This document shows, piece by piece, positions 1 to 5,232 of a DNA stretch of 5,232 bases. The first letter of the stretch is position 1; the number at the start of each line of letters is the position of its first letter. This DNA comes from Gemmatimonadales bacterium (GTDB lineage Bacteria; Gemmatimonadota; Gemmatimonadetes; Gemmatimonadales; GWC2-71-9): positions 1 through 5,232 of the forward strand of contig JACCRH010000310.1 in NCBI GenBank assembly GCA_013813675.1. The letters run 5' to 3'. The notes under the pieces were generated by a model that was given only the letters and a program-made list of their open reading frames with translations, had not been told where the DNA came from and made no database searches. Made by a program: the position numbers and the translations under genes.

Positions 1-1471
1 GCTGAGCGCCGTGGCCGGATTCGCGCTGCCCGGCGGCCGGCCGGCGGCGCTCCTGGCCGATGCGGTCGAAGAGCTCGATCTCCTCGCCGATCTGGCGGGC
101 GAGCTGACCGCCGCGCTGGAGGACCGCCCACCACCCGCGCTCGCCGATGGCGGGGTCATCCGCCACGGCTACGACGCCGAGCTCGACGAGCTGCGCTCGC
201 TCCGGGACGGCGGGCGGCGGTACATCGCCTCGCTGCAGCAGCGGGAGCGGGAGCGCACCGGGATCTCCTCACTCAAGGTCGGCTTCAACAAGGTCTTCGG
301 GTACTATCTGGAGATCACCAACGCCCACGCGGCCAGGGTGCCCGCCGACTACGAGCGGCGGCAGACGCTCGCCTCGGCCGAGCGCTACGTGACGCCCGAG
401 CTCAAGGACTACGAATCCCGGGTGCTCGGCGCGGAGGAGCGGATGGCCGTGCGCGAGGCCGAGCTGTTCGGCTCACTCCGCGGCGCGGTGGGTCACGCGA
501 TCGAGCGGGTCCAGCGGACCGCGCGGGTGCTCGCGCGGCTCGACGTGTGGGCGGCGCTGGCCGACAAGGCGGTGGCCGGCCGCTACGTGCGGCCCGAGGT
601 GGATGCCGGCTTCGACCTGACGCTCCGCGAGAGCCGGCACCCGGTCATCGAGCGGATGATGGCGCGGGAGGCGTTCATCCCCAACGACGCGCGCTTCACC
701 GGGGCCGAGCGCGTCCTTCTCGTCACCGGGCCCAACATGGCCGGCAAGTCCACCATCCTGCGGCAGATTGGCCTCTGTGTGGTCCTGGCCCAGATGGGCG
801 CCTTCGTCCCCGCCGCGGAGGCCTCGCTCGGCGTGGTGGACCGGCTCTTCACCCGGGTGGGCGCCAGCGACAACCTGGCCCAGGGACAGTCCACCTTCAT
901 GGTGGAGATGAGCGAGACCAGTGCGATCCTGCACAGCGCGACGGCGCGGAGCCTGGTGCTGCTGGACGAGATCGGGCGCGGGACCTCCACCTACGACGGC
1001 GTGGCGATCGCGTGGGCGGTCACCGAGCACCTGCACGACCGGCTCGGGTGCAAGACCATGTTCGCCACCCACTACCATGAGCTGATGCAGCTGCCCGAGC
1101 GGTTGCAGCATGCCCGGAACTACAACGTGGCGGTTCGCGAGACCGGCGATACGGTCGTCTTCCTTCACAAGCTGGAGCCGGGCGGCACCGACCGCTCCTA
1201 CGGCATTCACGTGGCGCAGCTCGCGGGATTGCCCGGCGCGATCGTGGGGCGAGCCCGGGAGATTCTTGCCACGCTGGAAGGCGACCACCGGATGGTGCCC
1301 GGCGCCCCCGCCCCACTGGACCGGGACGCCGGGCAGCTCGCGCTCTTCTCGGAGGCGCGGGACCCGCTGGTGGCCGACCTCAGAGCACTCGATCTCGACG
1401 CCCTCACGCCGCTCCAGGCGCTCAACCGGCTGGCCGAGCTGCAGCGCCGCGCGCAGGAGTCCGGCCGGTGA
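1..1471 (+). CDS. mutS: DNA mismatch repair protein MutS, C-terminal part (5' end cut by window)
   Basis: MutS binds mismatches and uses ATP to recruit MutL. The frame is open from base 2, so the true start lies upstream and the GTG at base 11 is only an internal codon. About 489 residues are visible, against roughly 850-900 for the whole protein, so the mismatch-binding N-terminal domains are missing. Numbering from the codon at base 11, I see: the lever/clamp region with FNKVFGYYLEITNAH (92-106); SRHPVIE (208-214); Walker A GPNMAGKST (240-248); QGQSTFMVEM (291-300); Walker B LVLLDE (315-320), followed by GRGTSTYDG; FATHYHEL (351-358); and YGIHVAQLAGLP (397-408). QLALF (442-446, bases 1334-1348) matches the beta-clamp-binding motif of MutS. 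The C-terminal stretch DLDALTPLQALNRL resembles the E. coli MutS tetramerisation tail. These features identify MutS1 rather than MutS2, which has a different C-terminus (Smr domain). The stop overlaps the next gene by four bases. Confidence 0.97.
   Translation, partial: LSAVAGFALPGGRPAALLADAVEELDLLADLAGELTAALEDRPPPALADGGVIRHGYDAELDELRSLRDGGRRYIASLQQRERERTGISSLKVGFNKVFGYYLEITNAHAARVPADYERRQTLASAERYVTPELKDYESRVLGAEERMAVREAELFGSLRGAVGHAIERVQRTARVLARLDVWAALADKAVAGRYVRPEVDAGFDLTLRESRHPVIERMMAREAFIPNDARFTGAERVLLVTGPNMAGKSTILRQIGLCVVLAQMGAFVPAAEASLGVVDRLFTRVGASDNLAQGQSTFMVEMSETSAILHSATARSLVLLDEIGRGTSTYDGVAIAWAVTEHLHDRLGCKTMFATHYHELMQLPERLQHARNYNVAVRETGDTVVFLHKLEPGGTDRSYGIHVAQLAGLPGAIVGRAREILATLEGDHRMVPGAPAPLDRDAGQLALFSEARDPLVADLRALDLDALTPLQALNRLAELQRRAQESGR
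1455..1459 (+). promoter_or_regulatory. Shine-Dalgarno AGGAG for the TonB-like gene
   Basis: AGGAG lies inside the 3' end of mutS, eight bases before the GTG at 1468. This good match and spacing support the GTG start that overlaps the mutS TGA (GTGA). They suggest translation both by direct initiation and by coupling to mutS. Confidence 0.6.
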
Positions 1472-1884
1472 GCCGCGCCCCAAGCCCGGCCGCCCTCGCC
1501 CTGCTGGTCGGGCTCGGCTCCTGCGGCGACCGCAGCGTCGGGACGGTGGCCTTGGGCGACCACCAACCGGCGGTGGAGAACACCGCCGACCAGTCGCCCG
1601 TCGCCATCAATCCGGTCACGCCGATGACTTATCCCCCCGCGCTGCTGGAGCAGGGCATCGAGGGTCGGGTGCTGCTCCGGCTGTTCGTGGACGCCGAGGG
1701 AAAGCTGGTGACCGATTCGATCCGCCTGGCGGAGTCGAGCGGCTATCCCGCCCTCGATTCGGCGGCCCTGAACGGCGCCAGGGAGCTTCGCTTCTCGCCG
1801 GCCCTCCGGAACGGCCGGGCGATCGCGGCGCCGTTCCTTCAGCCGGTGCACTTCCGGCATCCCCGGTCGCGGAGCGATCCATGA
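1468..1884 (+). CDS. TonB C-terminal domain protein with lipoprotein-type signal
   Basis: This is a 138-residue protein. The N-terminus has a basic residue (R3), a hydrophobic run (about 9-17) and a lipobox-like LGSC (16-19), predicting cleavage before C19 and lipid anchoring; residue +2 is Gly, not the Asp that causes inner-membrane retention in E. coli. Residues about 54-128 match the TonB C-terminal family: YPPALLEQGIEGRVLLRLFVD, then DAEGKL, SSGYPALDSAA, LRFSPALRNGRAI and PVHF. Classical TonB couples the ExbB/ExbD proton motor to outer-membrane receptors. This protein has no Pro-rich periplasmic spanner, and its only hydrophobic segment looks like a cleavable lipoprotein signal, so an energy-transducing role is uncertain. 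It may be a stand-alone periplasmic or envelope TonB-like protein. The GTG start is chosen for the AGGAG and the GTGA overlap with mutS; the stop overlaps the next start (ATGA). No exbB, exbD or receptor gene is in the window. The domain call is firm; the function is not. Confidence 0.85.
   Translation: MSRAPSPAALALLVGLGSCGDRSVGTVALGDHQPAVENTADQSPVAINPVTPMTYPPALLEQGIEGRVLLRLFVDAEGKLVTDSIRLAESSGYPALDSAALNGARELRFSPALRNGRAIAAPFLQPVHFRHPRSRSDP
1871..1874 (+). promoter_or_regulatory. Shine-Dalgarno GGAG for the cystathionine beta-synthase gene
   Basis: GGAG lies six bases before the ATG at 1881, inside the end of the TonB-like gene. It supports that ATG, which overlaps the upstream TGA as ATGA, as the start. 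Confidence 0.5.
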
Positions 1885-3269
1885 CCCCTCCTCACCTGAC
1901 GCCCTACGACTCGGTGCTCGGCACTATCGGATGGACCCCCCTCATCCGGCTGGGGCGGATCGGCGCGGGGATCCGGACCCCGATCTTCGGCAAGGCCGAG
2001 TACGCCAATCCCGGCGGATCGGTGAAGGACCGCATCGCGCTGGCGATCATCGAGGGCGCCGAGCAGCGAGGCGAGCTCAAGCCGGGCGGCACGATCGTGG
2101 AGGGCACCAGCGGCAACACCGGGGTCGGCCTCGCCATCGCGGCGAGCCTCAAGGGATACCGCTGCATCTTCACCATGCCGGACAAGATGTCGCAGGAGAA
2201 GGTACGGCTCCTCAAGGCCTACGGCGCGGAGGTGGTGATCACGCCGACCGCGGTGCCTCCCGACCATCCCGACCACTACGTGGTCAAGGCCAAGCAGATC
2301 GTGCAGCAGACGCCGGGCGCGGTGCTCGCGGACCAGTTCTACAACGCGGCCAACCCCGAGGCGCACTACCGTACGACAGGTCCGGAGATCTGGCAGCAGA
2401 CGGGGGGCAAGGTCACCCATTTCGTCGCGGGAGCGGGGACCGGCGGCACGGTCAGCGGCGTGGCCAAGTATCTCAAGGAGCAGAATCCCAAGGTGCGGGT
2501 GGTGGCCGGCGACCCCATCGGCTCGCTCTACACCCACTATCACCGCACCAAGACCATGGGCGAAGGCCACCCCTATAAGGTGGAAGGCATCGGGGGTGAC
2601 AAGATCCCCACCACGATCTGGTTCGACCAGGTGGACGAGTTCAGGCAGGTCCCCGACCGAACCTCGTTCACCATGGCCCGTCGGCTGGCACGCGAGGAGG
2701 GGATCCTGGCGGGCGGCTCGGCCGGGCTCAACGTGTGGCTGGCGGTGGAGATCGCTCGAGAGCTCGACAATCCGGCCTCGATGGTGGTCACCATCCTCTG
2801 CGACACCGGGGAGCGCTACCTCTCGAAGGTCTTCAGCGATGAGTGGATGCAGGAGAACCAGATGCTGGAGGCGCCCCGGGTCACGGTGGAGCAGCTGTTG
2901 GAGCGCCGGTCGTCCACCGCACCGGCGCTGGTGAGCGTCGCCCCAGCTGCGGCGGTGCGTCAGGCCCTCAACCTCATGACCACCTACGGGGTCAGCCAGA
3001 TCCCGGTGGTGGAGAACGGCGAGTCGGTCGGTGGGCTGATCGAGGGAACCTTGATGACCCGTGCCCTGTCGCAGCCCTCGCTGCTCGACCGCCCGGTGCG
3101 CGAGGTGATGGAGCCGCCCTTCCCCGAGGTCGAAGCCACCGCCTCGGCCGACCGGGTGGGAGCGATGCTCACCCGGGAGAGCCCCGCCACGCTGGTCCGG
3201 AAGGACGGCAAGCTGATCGGCATCGTGAGCCGGTACGACGTCCTTCAGCAGCTGATCGGGACCCGATGA
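1881..3269 (+). CDS. cbs: Cystathionine beta-synthase (PLP enzyme with C-terminal CBS domain pair)
   Basis: The 462-residue product is a fold-type II PLP enzyme expected to condense serine (or an activated serine) with homocysteine to cystathionine, the first step of reverse transsulfuration, in the cytoplasm. Visible motifs: GGSVKDR (45-51) with K49 as the Schiff-base lysine; TSGNTG (76-81); phosphate loop GTGGT (186-190); GIGGD (236-240); GGSAG (278-282) with S280 equivalent to human Ser349; and CDTGERYLSK (307-316). Two CBS repeats follow (about 335-395 and 400-460), forming a Bateman module. The second keeps an S/TxxD-type nucleotide-binding signature (SRYD, 450-453); the first does not show it clearly. 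Relative to human CBS, the N-terminal haem-binding extension and the CxxC redox motif are absent, as is usual in bacteria. The position of human Tyr308 is Gly239. Regulation by an adenosyl ligand such as S-adenosylmethionine through the CBS pair is plausible but inferred. The main alternative is a cysteine synthase-like activity; the CBS pair and GIGxD favour cystathionine beta-synthase. Confidence 0.9.
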   Translation: MTPPHLTPYDSVLGTIGWTPLIRLGRIGAGIRTPIFGKAEYANPGGSVKDRIALAIIEGAEQRGELKPGGTIVEGTSGNTGVGLAIAASLKGYRCIFTMPDKMSQEKVRLLKAYGAEVVITPTAVPPDHPDHYVVKAKQIVQQTPGAVLADQFYNAANPEAHYRTTGPEIWQQTGGKVTHFVAGAGTGGTVSGVAKYLKEQNPKVRVVAGDPIGSLYTHYHRTKTMGEGHPYKVEGIGGDKIPTTIWFDQVDEFRQVPDRTSFTMARRLAREEGILAGGSAGLNVWLAVEIARELDNPASMVVTILCDTGERYLSKVFSDEWMQENQMLEAPRVTVEQLLERRSSTAPALVSVAPAAAVRQALNLMTTYGVSQIPVVENGESVGGLIEGTLMTRALSQPSLLDRPVREVMEPPFPEVEATASADRVGAMLTRESPATLVRKDGKLIGIVSRYDVLQQLIGTR

Positions 3270-3337
3270 ATCGCGTCCGGTGGTCTTGCCCGACCGGGGC
3301 ACCGTGTCGTCCGAAGCGTTCACCTTTCTCACCTTGA
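3266..3337 (+). other. Possible 23-codon mini-ORF between cbs and ddl
   Basis: The ATG at 3266 overlaps the cbs TGA as ATGA, the same arrangement as the previous gene junction. The frame runs 23 codons to TGA at 3335-3337, leaving four bases before the ddl ATG. The peptide begins MNRVRWSC and is rich in Arg, Pro and Ser, with no recognisable domain. It could be a chance frame or a translated leader that carries ribosomes to ddl, whose own Shine-Dalgarno is poor. I see no convincing promoter or terminator in this gap. A short GGTC/GACC inverted repeat (3282-3285 with 3292-3295) is too weak to call. Confidence 0.2.
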
Positions 3338-3341
3338 GTTC

Positions 3342-4361
3342 ATGCGTGTAACCGTCCTGACCGGCGGCACCTCCTCCGAGCGCGACGTCGCCATCGCGTC
3401 GGCGGTCCAGATCGTGGCCGCCCTCCGCAGCAAGGGCCACGACGTGGCGGTGGTGGACACGGCTCGCGGGTTGATTCCGTTGGCCGACGAGAGCCGAATG
3501 CTCTCCGGGAGCGTAGGTGTCATACCTCCGTCGATCGACGAGCTGCACTCCCTCGAGCGCGGGCTGCTCCTCTCCGGCCTGGGGAACCTGGCGGTCATCC
3601 GGGACGCGGAAGTGCTATTCCTTGCATTGCATGGGGGCCGGGGCGAGGACGGTACCATCCAGACGCTGCTGGAGGTGGTGGGTGTCCCCTACACCGGGAG
3701 TGGCCCGCTCGGAAGTGGGATGGCCATGGACAAGGACGTGTCCAAGCGACTATTTCGGGATGCCGGGGTGCCCACCGCCGACTGGACCATGGCCCCGGTG
3801 CGCCTGACCGAGGTGGAATCGTCGCTTGGGTGGCCGGTGGTGGTGAAGCCTTCTAAGCAGGGCTCAACGGTGGGGTTGACGGTGGTCAAGCAGGCAGGGG
3901 ACTTCGAGGGAGCGGTGGAGCTGGCGGCCCGCTACGACGACGAGGTCATGGTGGAGCGGTTCGTCCCGGGCCGGGAGCTGACGGTCGGGGTGCTGGAGGG
4001 CAAACCCCTCGCGGTCGGGGAGATAATTCCCCGGCATGAAATTTTCGACTACGAGTGCAAGTATACGCCGGGCATGTCGGAGGAGATCTTTCCGGCCGAT
4101 CTTCCCGGGCCGGTCGCCCGGGAATGCCAGCGCCTGGCCCTGCTGGTCCACGAGGCGCTCAAGCTGGGGGGCTACTCCCGGGTCGATTTTCGCTTGACAC
4201 CGGCGGGCGAAGCCTTCTGTTTAGAAGTAAATACGCTGCCCGGTATGACGGCCACCAGCCTTCTTCCCCAGTCCGCTCGGGCGGCAGGCATAGAGTTCCC
4301 CGACCTGTGCGAACGGATCTGTCGAACCGCCCAGTTGGGCCGCCTCCAGGAACCGTCGTAG
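3342..4361 (+). CDS. ddl: D-alanine-D-alanine ligase
   Basis: This 339-residue ATP-grasp ligase joins two D-alanines for the peptidoglycan stem peptide, in the cytoplasm. Motifs: GGTSSERDVAIAS (8-20) with E13 equivalent to E. coli DdlB Glu15; HGGRGEDGT (97-105); KPSKQGSTVGL (169-179) with S175 matching Ser150; YECKY (237-241) with K240/Y241 matching Lys215/Tyr216; SRVDF (279-283) with R280 and D282; and EVNTLPGMT (295-303) with E295 and N297 as metal ligands. The omega-loop Tyr241 argues for D-Ala-D-Ala rather than D-Ala-D-Lac specificity. The protein is about 30 residues longer than E. coli DdlB, mostly from extra sequence near residues 43-80 in the N-terminal domain. The ATG at 3342 is the first usable start in frame after the cbs stop and places the GGTSSE motif at the usual distance from the N-terminus. 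No good Shine-Dalgarno precedes it, so coupling to upstream translation is possible. Some codons are unusually AT-rich for this window, for example a TTA leucine near base 4221. Confidence 0.96.
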   Translation: MRVTVLTGGTSSERDVAIASAVQIVAALRSKGHDVAVVDTARGLIPLADESRMLSGSVGVIPPSIDELHSLERGLLLSGLGNLAVIRDAEVLFLALHGGRGEDGTIQTLLEVVGVPYTGSGPLGSGMAMDKDVSKRLFRDAGVPTADWTMAPVRLTEVESSLGWPVVVKPSKQGSTVGLTVVKQAGDFEGAVELAARYDDEVMVERFVPGRELTVGVLEGKPLAVGEIIPRHEIFDYECKYTPGMSEEIFPADLPGPVARECQRLALLVHEALKLGGYSRVDFRLTPAGEAFCLEVNTLPGMTATSLLPQSARAAGIEFPDLCERICRTAQLGRLQEPS

Positions 4362-4382
4362 GCGTTCAGGGGTCTCAGAGTT

Positions 4383-4387
4383 AGAGG
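4383..4387 (+). promoter_or_regulatory. Shine-Dalgarno AGAGG for the rhomboid gene
   Basis: AGAGG sits seven bases before the ATG at 4395, in the 33-base gap after ddl. It gives the rhomboid gene its own initiation site, unlike ddl. The gap has no stem-loop that would serve as a terminator. Confidence 0.45.
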
Positions 4388-4394
4388 CGGTCCC

Positions 4395-5231
4395 ATGAAT
4401 CTCGCTCCCTCCAGCCGTATCACCCCGTGGGTTCTCCGGCTCATCATCGCGAACGCGGTGGTGTTGCTGTTGATGCGAACGATCTTCATCTCGCCGGCGC
4501 TGGCCGACGCCCTGGCGTTCTCTCCCGCGGGCGCGCTCCGCCACCCATGGACCTTCTTCAGCTACATGTTCGTGCACGCCGGGCTTCTGCACCTGCTGGG
4601 GAACATGCTGATGCTGTTCGTCTTCGGCACCGCGGTGGAGAGCCGGATGGGGAGCCGGGCCTTCATCCTCTATTACCTGATGTGCGGTGCGGGGGCCGCG
4701 GTCTTCTCCCTCGGCCTCTCGGGGATCATGCAGGTGAGCCCCTTCGTGGGGGCCTCGGGCGCGGTGCTCGGCGTCGCGTTCGCCTTCGCGATGTACTGGC
4801 CCGACGCGGAGTTGATCGTCTTTCCCATCCCGGTGCCGATCCGCGCCAAGACCCTGGTGGCGCTGCTGGTGGGGCTCGACGTCCTCTTCTACTTCCTGAC
4901 GCCGGGCGATGGCATCGCCCACCTGGCTCACGTGGGCGGGGTCGCCTTCGGCTTCCTGTTCTTCCGCATGCAGGGGCTCTCCCGGCGGAGCCCACACCCG
5001 CCCCCCCGGGCGGTGGAGCGGGTGGTCATGGTGCAGTCCGGCGCCGCCGAGCCCGAGCGCCGCACCCCGGTCACGCCCGCGCGCGCGCGCCGACGTGTCG
5101 AAGCCGACCCGGTCGCCGCCGAAGTCGACCGGGTGCTCGACAAGATTTCCGAGAAGGGCATCGCGAGCCTCACACCCGCGGAGCGCCGCTTCCTCGACGA
5201 GGTGGCCAAGCAGAAGAAGTCGGAGCATTAG
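4395..5231 (+). CDS. Rhomboid family intramembrane serine protease with soluble C-terminal tail
   Basis: The 278-residue integral membrane protein cleaves transmembrane substrates within the bilayer. About six hydrophobic segments are visible (near 12-32, 53-80, 88-110, 115-135, 150-168 and 174-192), the basic bacterial rhomboid core. Family signatures: HAGLLHLLGNM (61-71), with H66 and N70 matching GlpG His150 and Asn154; an Arg-containing loop after TM2 (ESRMGSR, 82-88); GASGA (119-123) with nucleophile S121; and HLAHVGG (176-182) with H179 as the catalytic partner. All catalytic residues are present, so it should be active. After TM6 comes a basic, Pro-rich linker (about 195-235), then a predicted helical segment (about 240-273) containing VDRVLDKISEKG and LTPAERRFLDEV. 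This resembles the short conserved C-terminal domain found on some bacterial rhomboids; I recognise it only by resemblance. The gene is complete and ends one base before the window edge. Its substrate cannot be inferred. Confidence 0.93.
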   Translation: MNLAPSSRITPWVLRLIIANAVVLLLMRTIFISPALADALAFSPAGALRHPWTFFSYMFVHAGLLHLLGNMLMLFVFGTAVESRMGSRAFILYYLMCGAGAAVFSLGLSGIMQVSPFVGASGAVLGVAFAFAMYWPDAELIVFPIPVPIRAKTLVALLVGLDVLFYFLTPGDGIAHLAHVGGVAFGFLFFRMQGLSRRSPHPPPRAVERVVMVQSGAAEPERRTPVTPARARRRVEADPVAAEVDRVLDKISEKGIASLTPAERRFLDEVAKQKKSEH

Positions 5232-5232
5232 G

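Noticed and set aside
473..1483. 336-codon minus-strand frame opposite mutS
   Set aside because: It lies entirely opposite the conserved MutS ATPase domain, with composition typical of an antisense artefact.
1110..1880. Upstream extension of the cbs frame through the end of mutS and the TonB-like gene
   Set aside because: The extra residues are out-of-frame translation of two real genes, rich in Arg, Pro and Ser. The enzyme's homology begins at the ATG at 1881, which has a GGAG in front of it.
1881..3269. Cysteine synthase (cysK) as the identity of the PLP enzyme
   Set aside because: The catalytic domain shares SVKDR, TSGNTG and GTGGT with CysK, but the GIGxD loop and especially the C-terminal pair of CBS domains fit cystathionine beta-synthase better.
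3270..3341. Terminator or promoter in the cbs-ddl gap
   Set aside because: The best inverted repeat is only four to five pairs with no T-run, and no -35/-10 pair with sensible spacing is visible.
1839..3548. Long open frame (569 codons) on the minus strand opposite cbs and the start of ddl
   Set aside because: It has no recognisable domain, spans a gene junction, is rich in His/Arg/Gly/Asp as expected from the reverse complement of GC-rich coding DNA, and lies opposite a gene with clear motifs.
3342..4361. Van-type D-Ala-D-Lac resistance ligase
   Set aside because: The omega loop carries Lys240-Tyr241 as in housekeeping Ddl enzymes, and no vanH or vanX neighbour is present.
4221..5228. Long open frame (335 codons) on the minus strand opposite ddl and the rhomboid gene
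   Set aside because: Low-complexity, highly charged composition (many His, Glu, Arg, Gly) and no motif; a mirror of the rhomboid coding strand.

Overview
The window is high-GC bacterial chromosome (by eye roughly two thirds to 70% G+C). Five protein-coding genes are packed on the + strand, with almost no non-coding DNA. I see no tRNA, rRNA, insertion sequence, CRISPR array, phage gene or clear terminator. The content is mostly conserved core metabolism and maintenance rather than an accessory island. The organism looks Gram-negative: there is a TonB C-terminal domain protein with a lipoprotein-type signal, and a D-Ala-D-Ala ligase. The gene mix and base composition would suit an environmental lineage such as Gemmatimonadota. 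That placement is an inference from gene content, not a demonstrated assignment.

Layout: (1) bases 1-1471, the 3' part of mutS (mismatch-repair ATPase), cut by the left window edge; (2) 1468-1884, a small lipoprotein-like TonB C-terminal domain protein; (3) 1881-3269, a cystathionine beta-synthase-type PLP enzyme with a C-terminal pair of CBS domains; (4) 3270-3341, a 72-base gap nearly filled by a possible 23-codon reading frame; (5) 3342-4361, ddl, D-alanine-D-alanine ligase; (6) 4395-5231, a rhomboid intramembrane serine protease with a soluble C-terminal tail, ending one base before the window edge.

The first three genes overlap by four bases (GTGA, then ATGA). The remaining gaps are 72 and 33 bases with no convincing terminator, so the simplest reading is one co-directional transcription unit with translational coupling. 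The products do not form one obvious pathway: DNA mismatch repair, a cell-envelope TonB-like protein, sulfur amino-acid metabolism, peptidoglycan precursor synthesis and membrane proteolysis. Three of the five act in or for the cell envelope.

I did not find a clearly new system. The points most worth a second look are the lipoprotein-type TonB protein between mutS and the CBS gene, the cbs-ddl junction (ATGA mini-ORF ending four bases before a ddl start that lacks a good Shine-Dalgarno), the glycine in the CBS active-site GIGxD loop, and the rhomboid's C-terminal tail.
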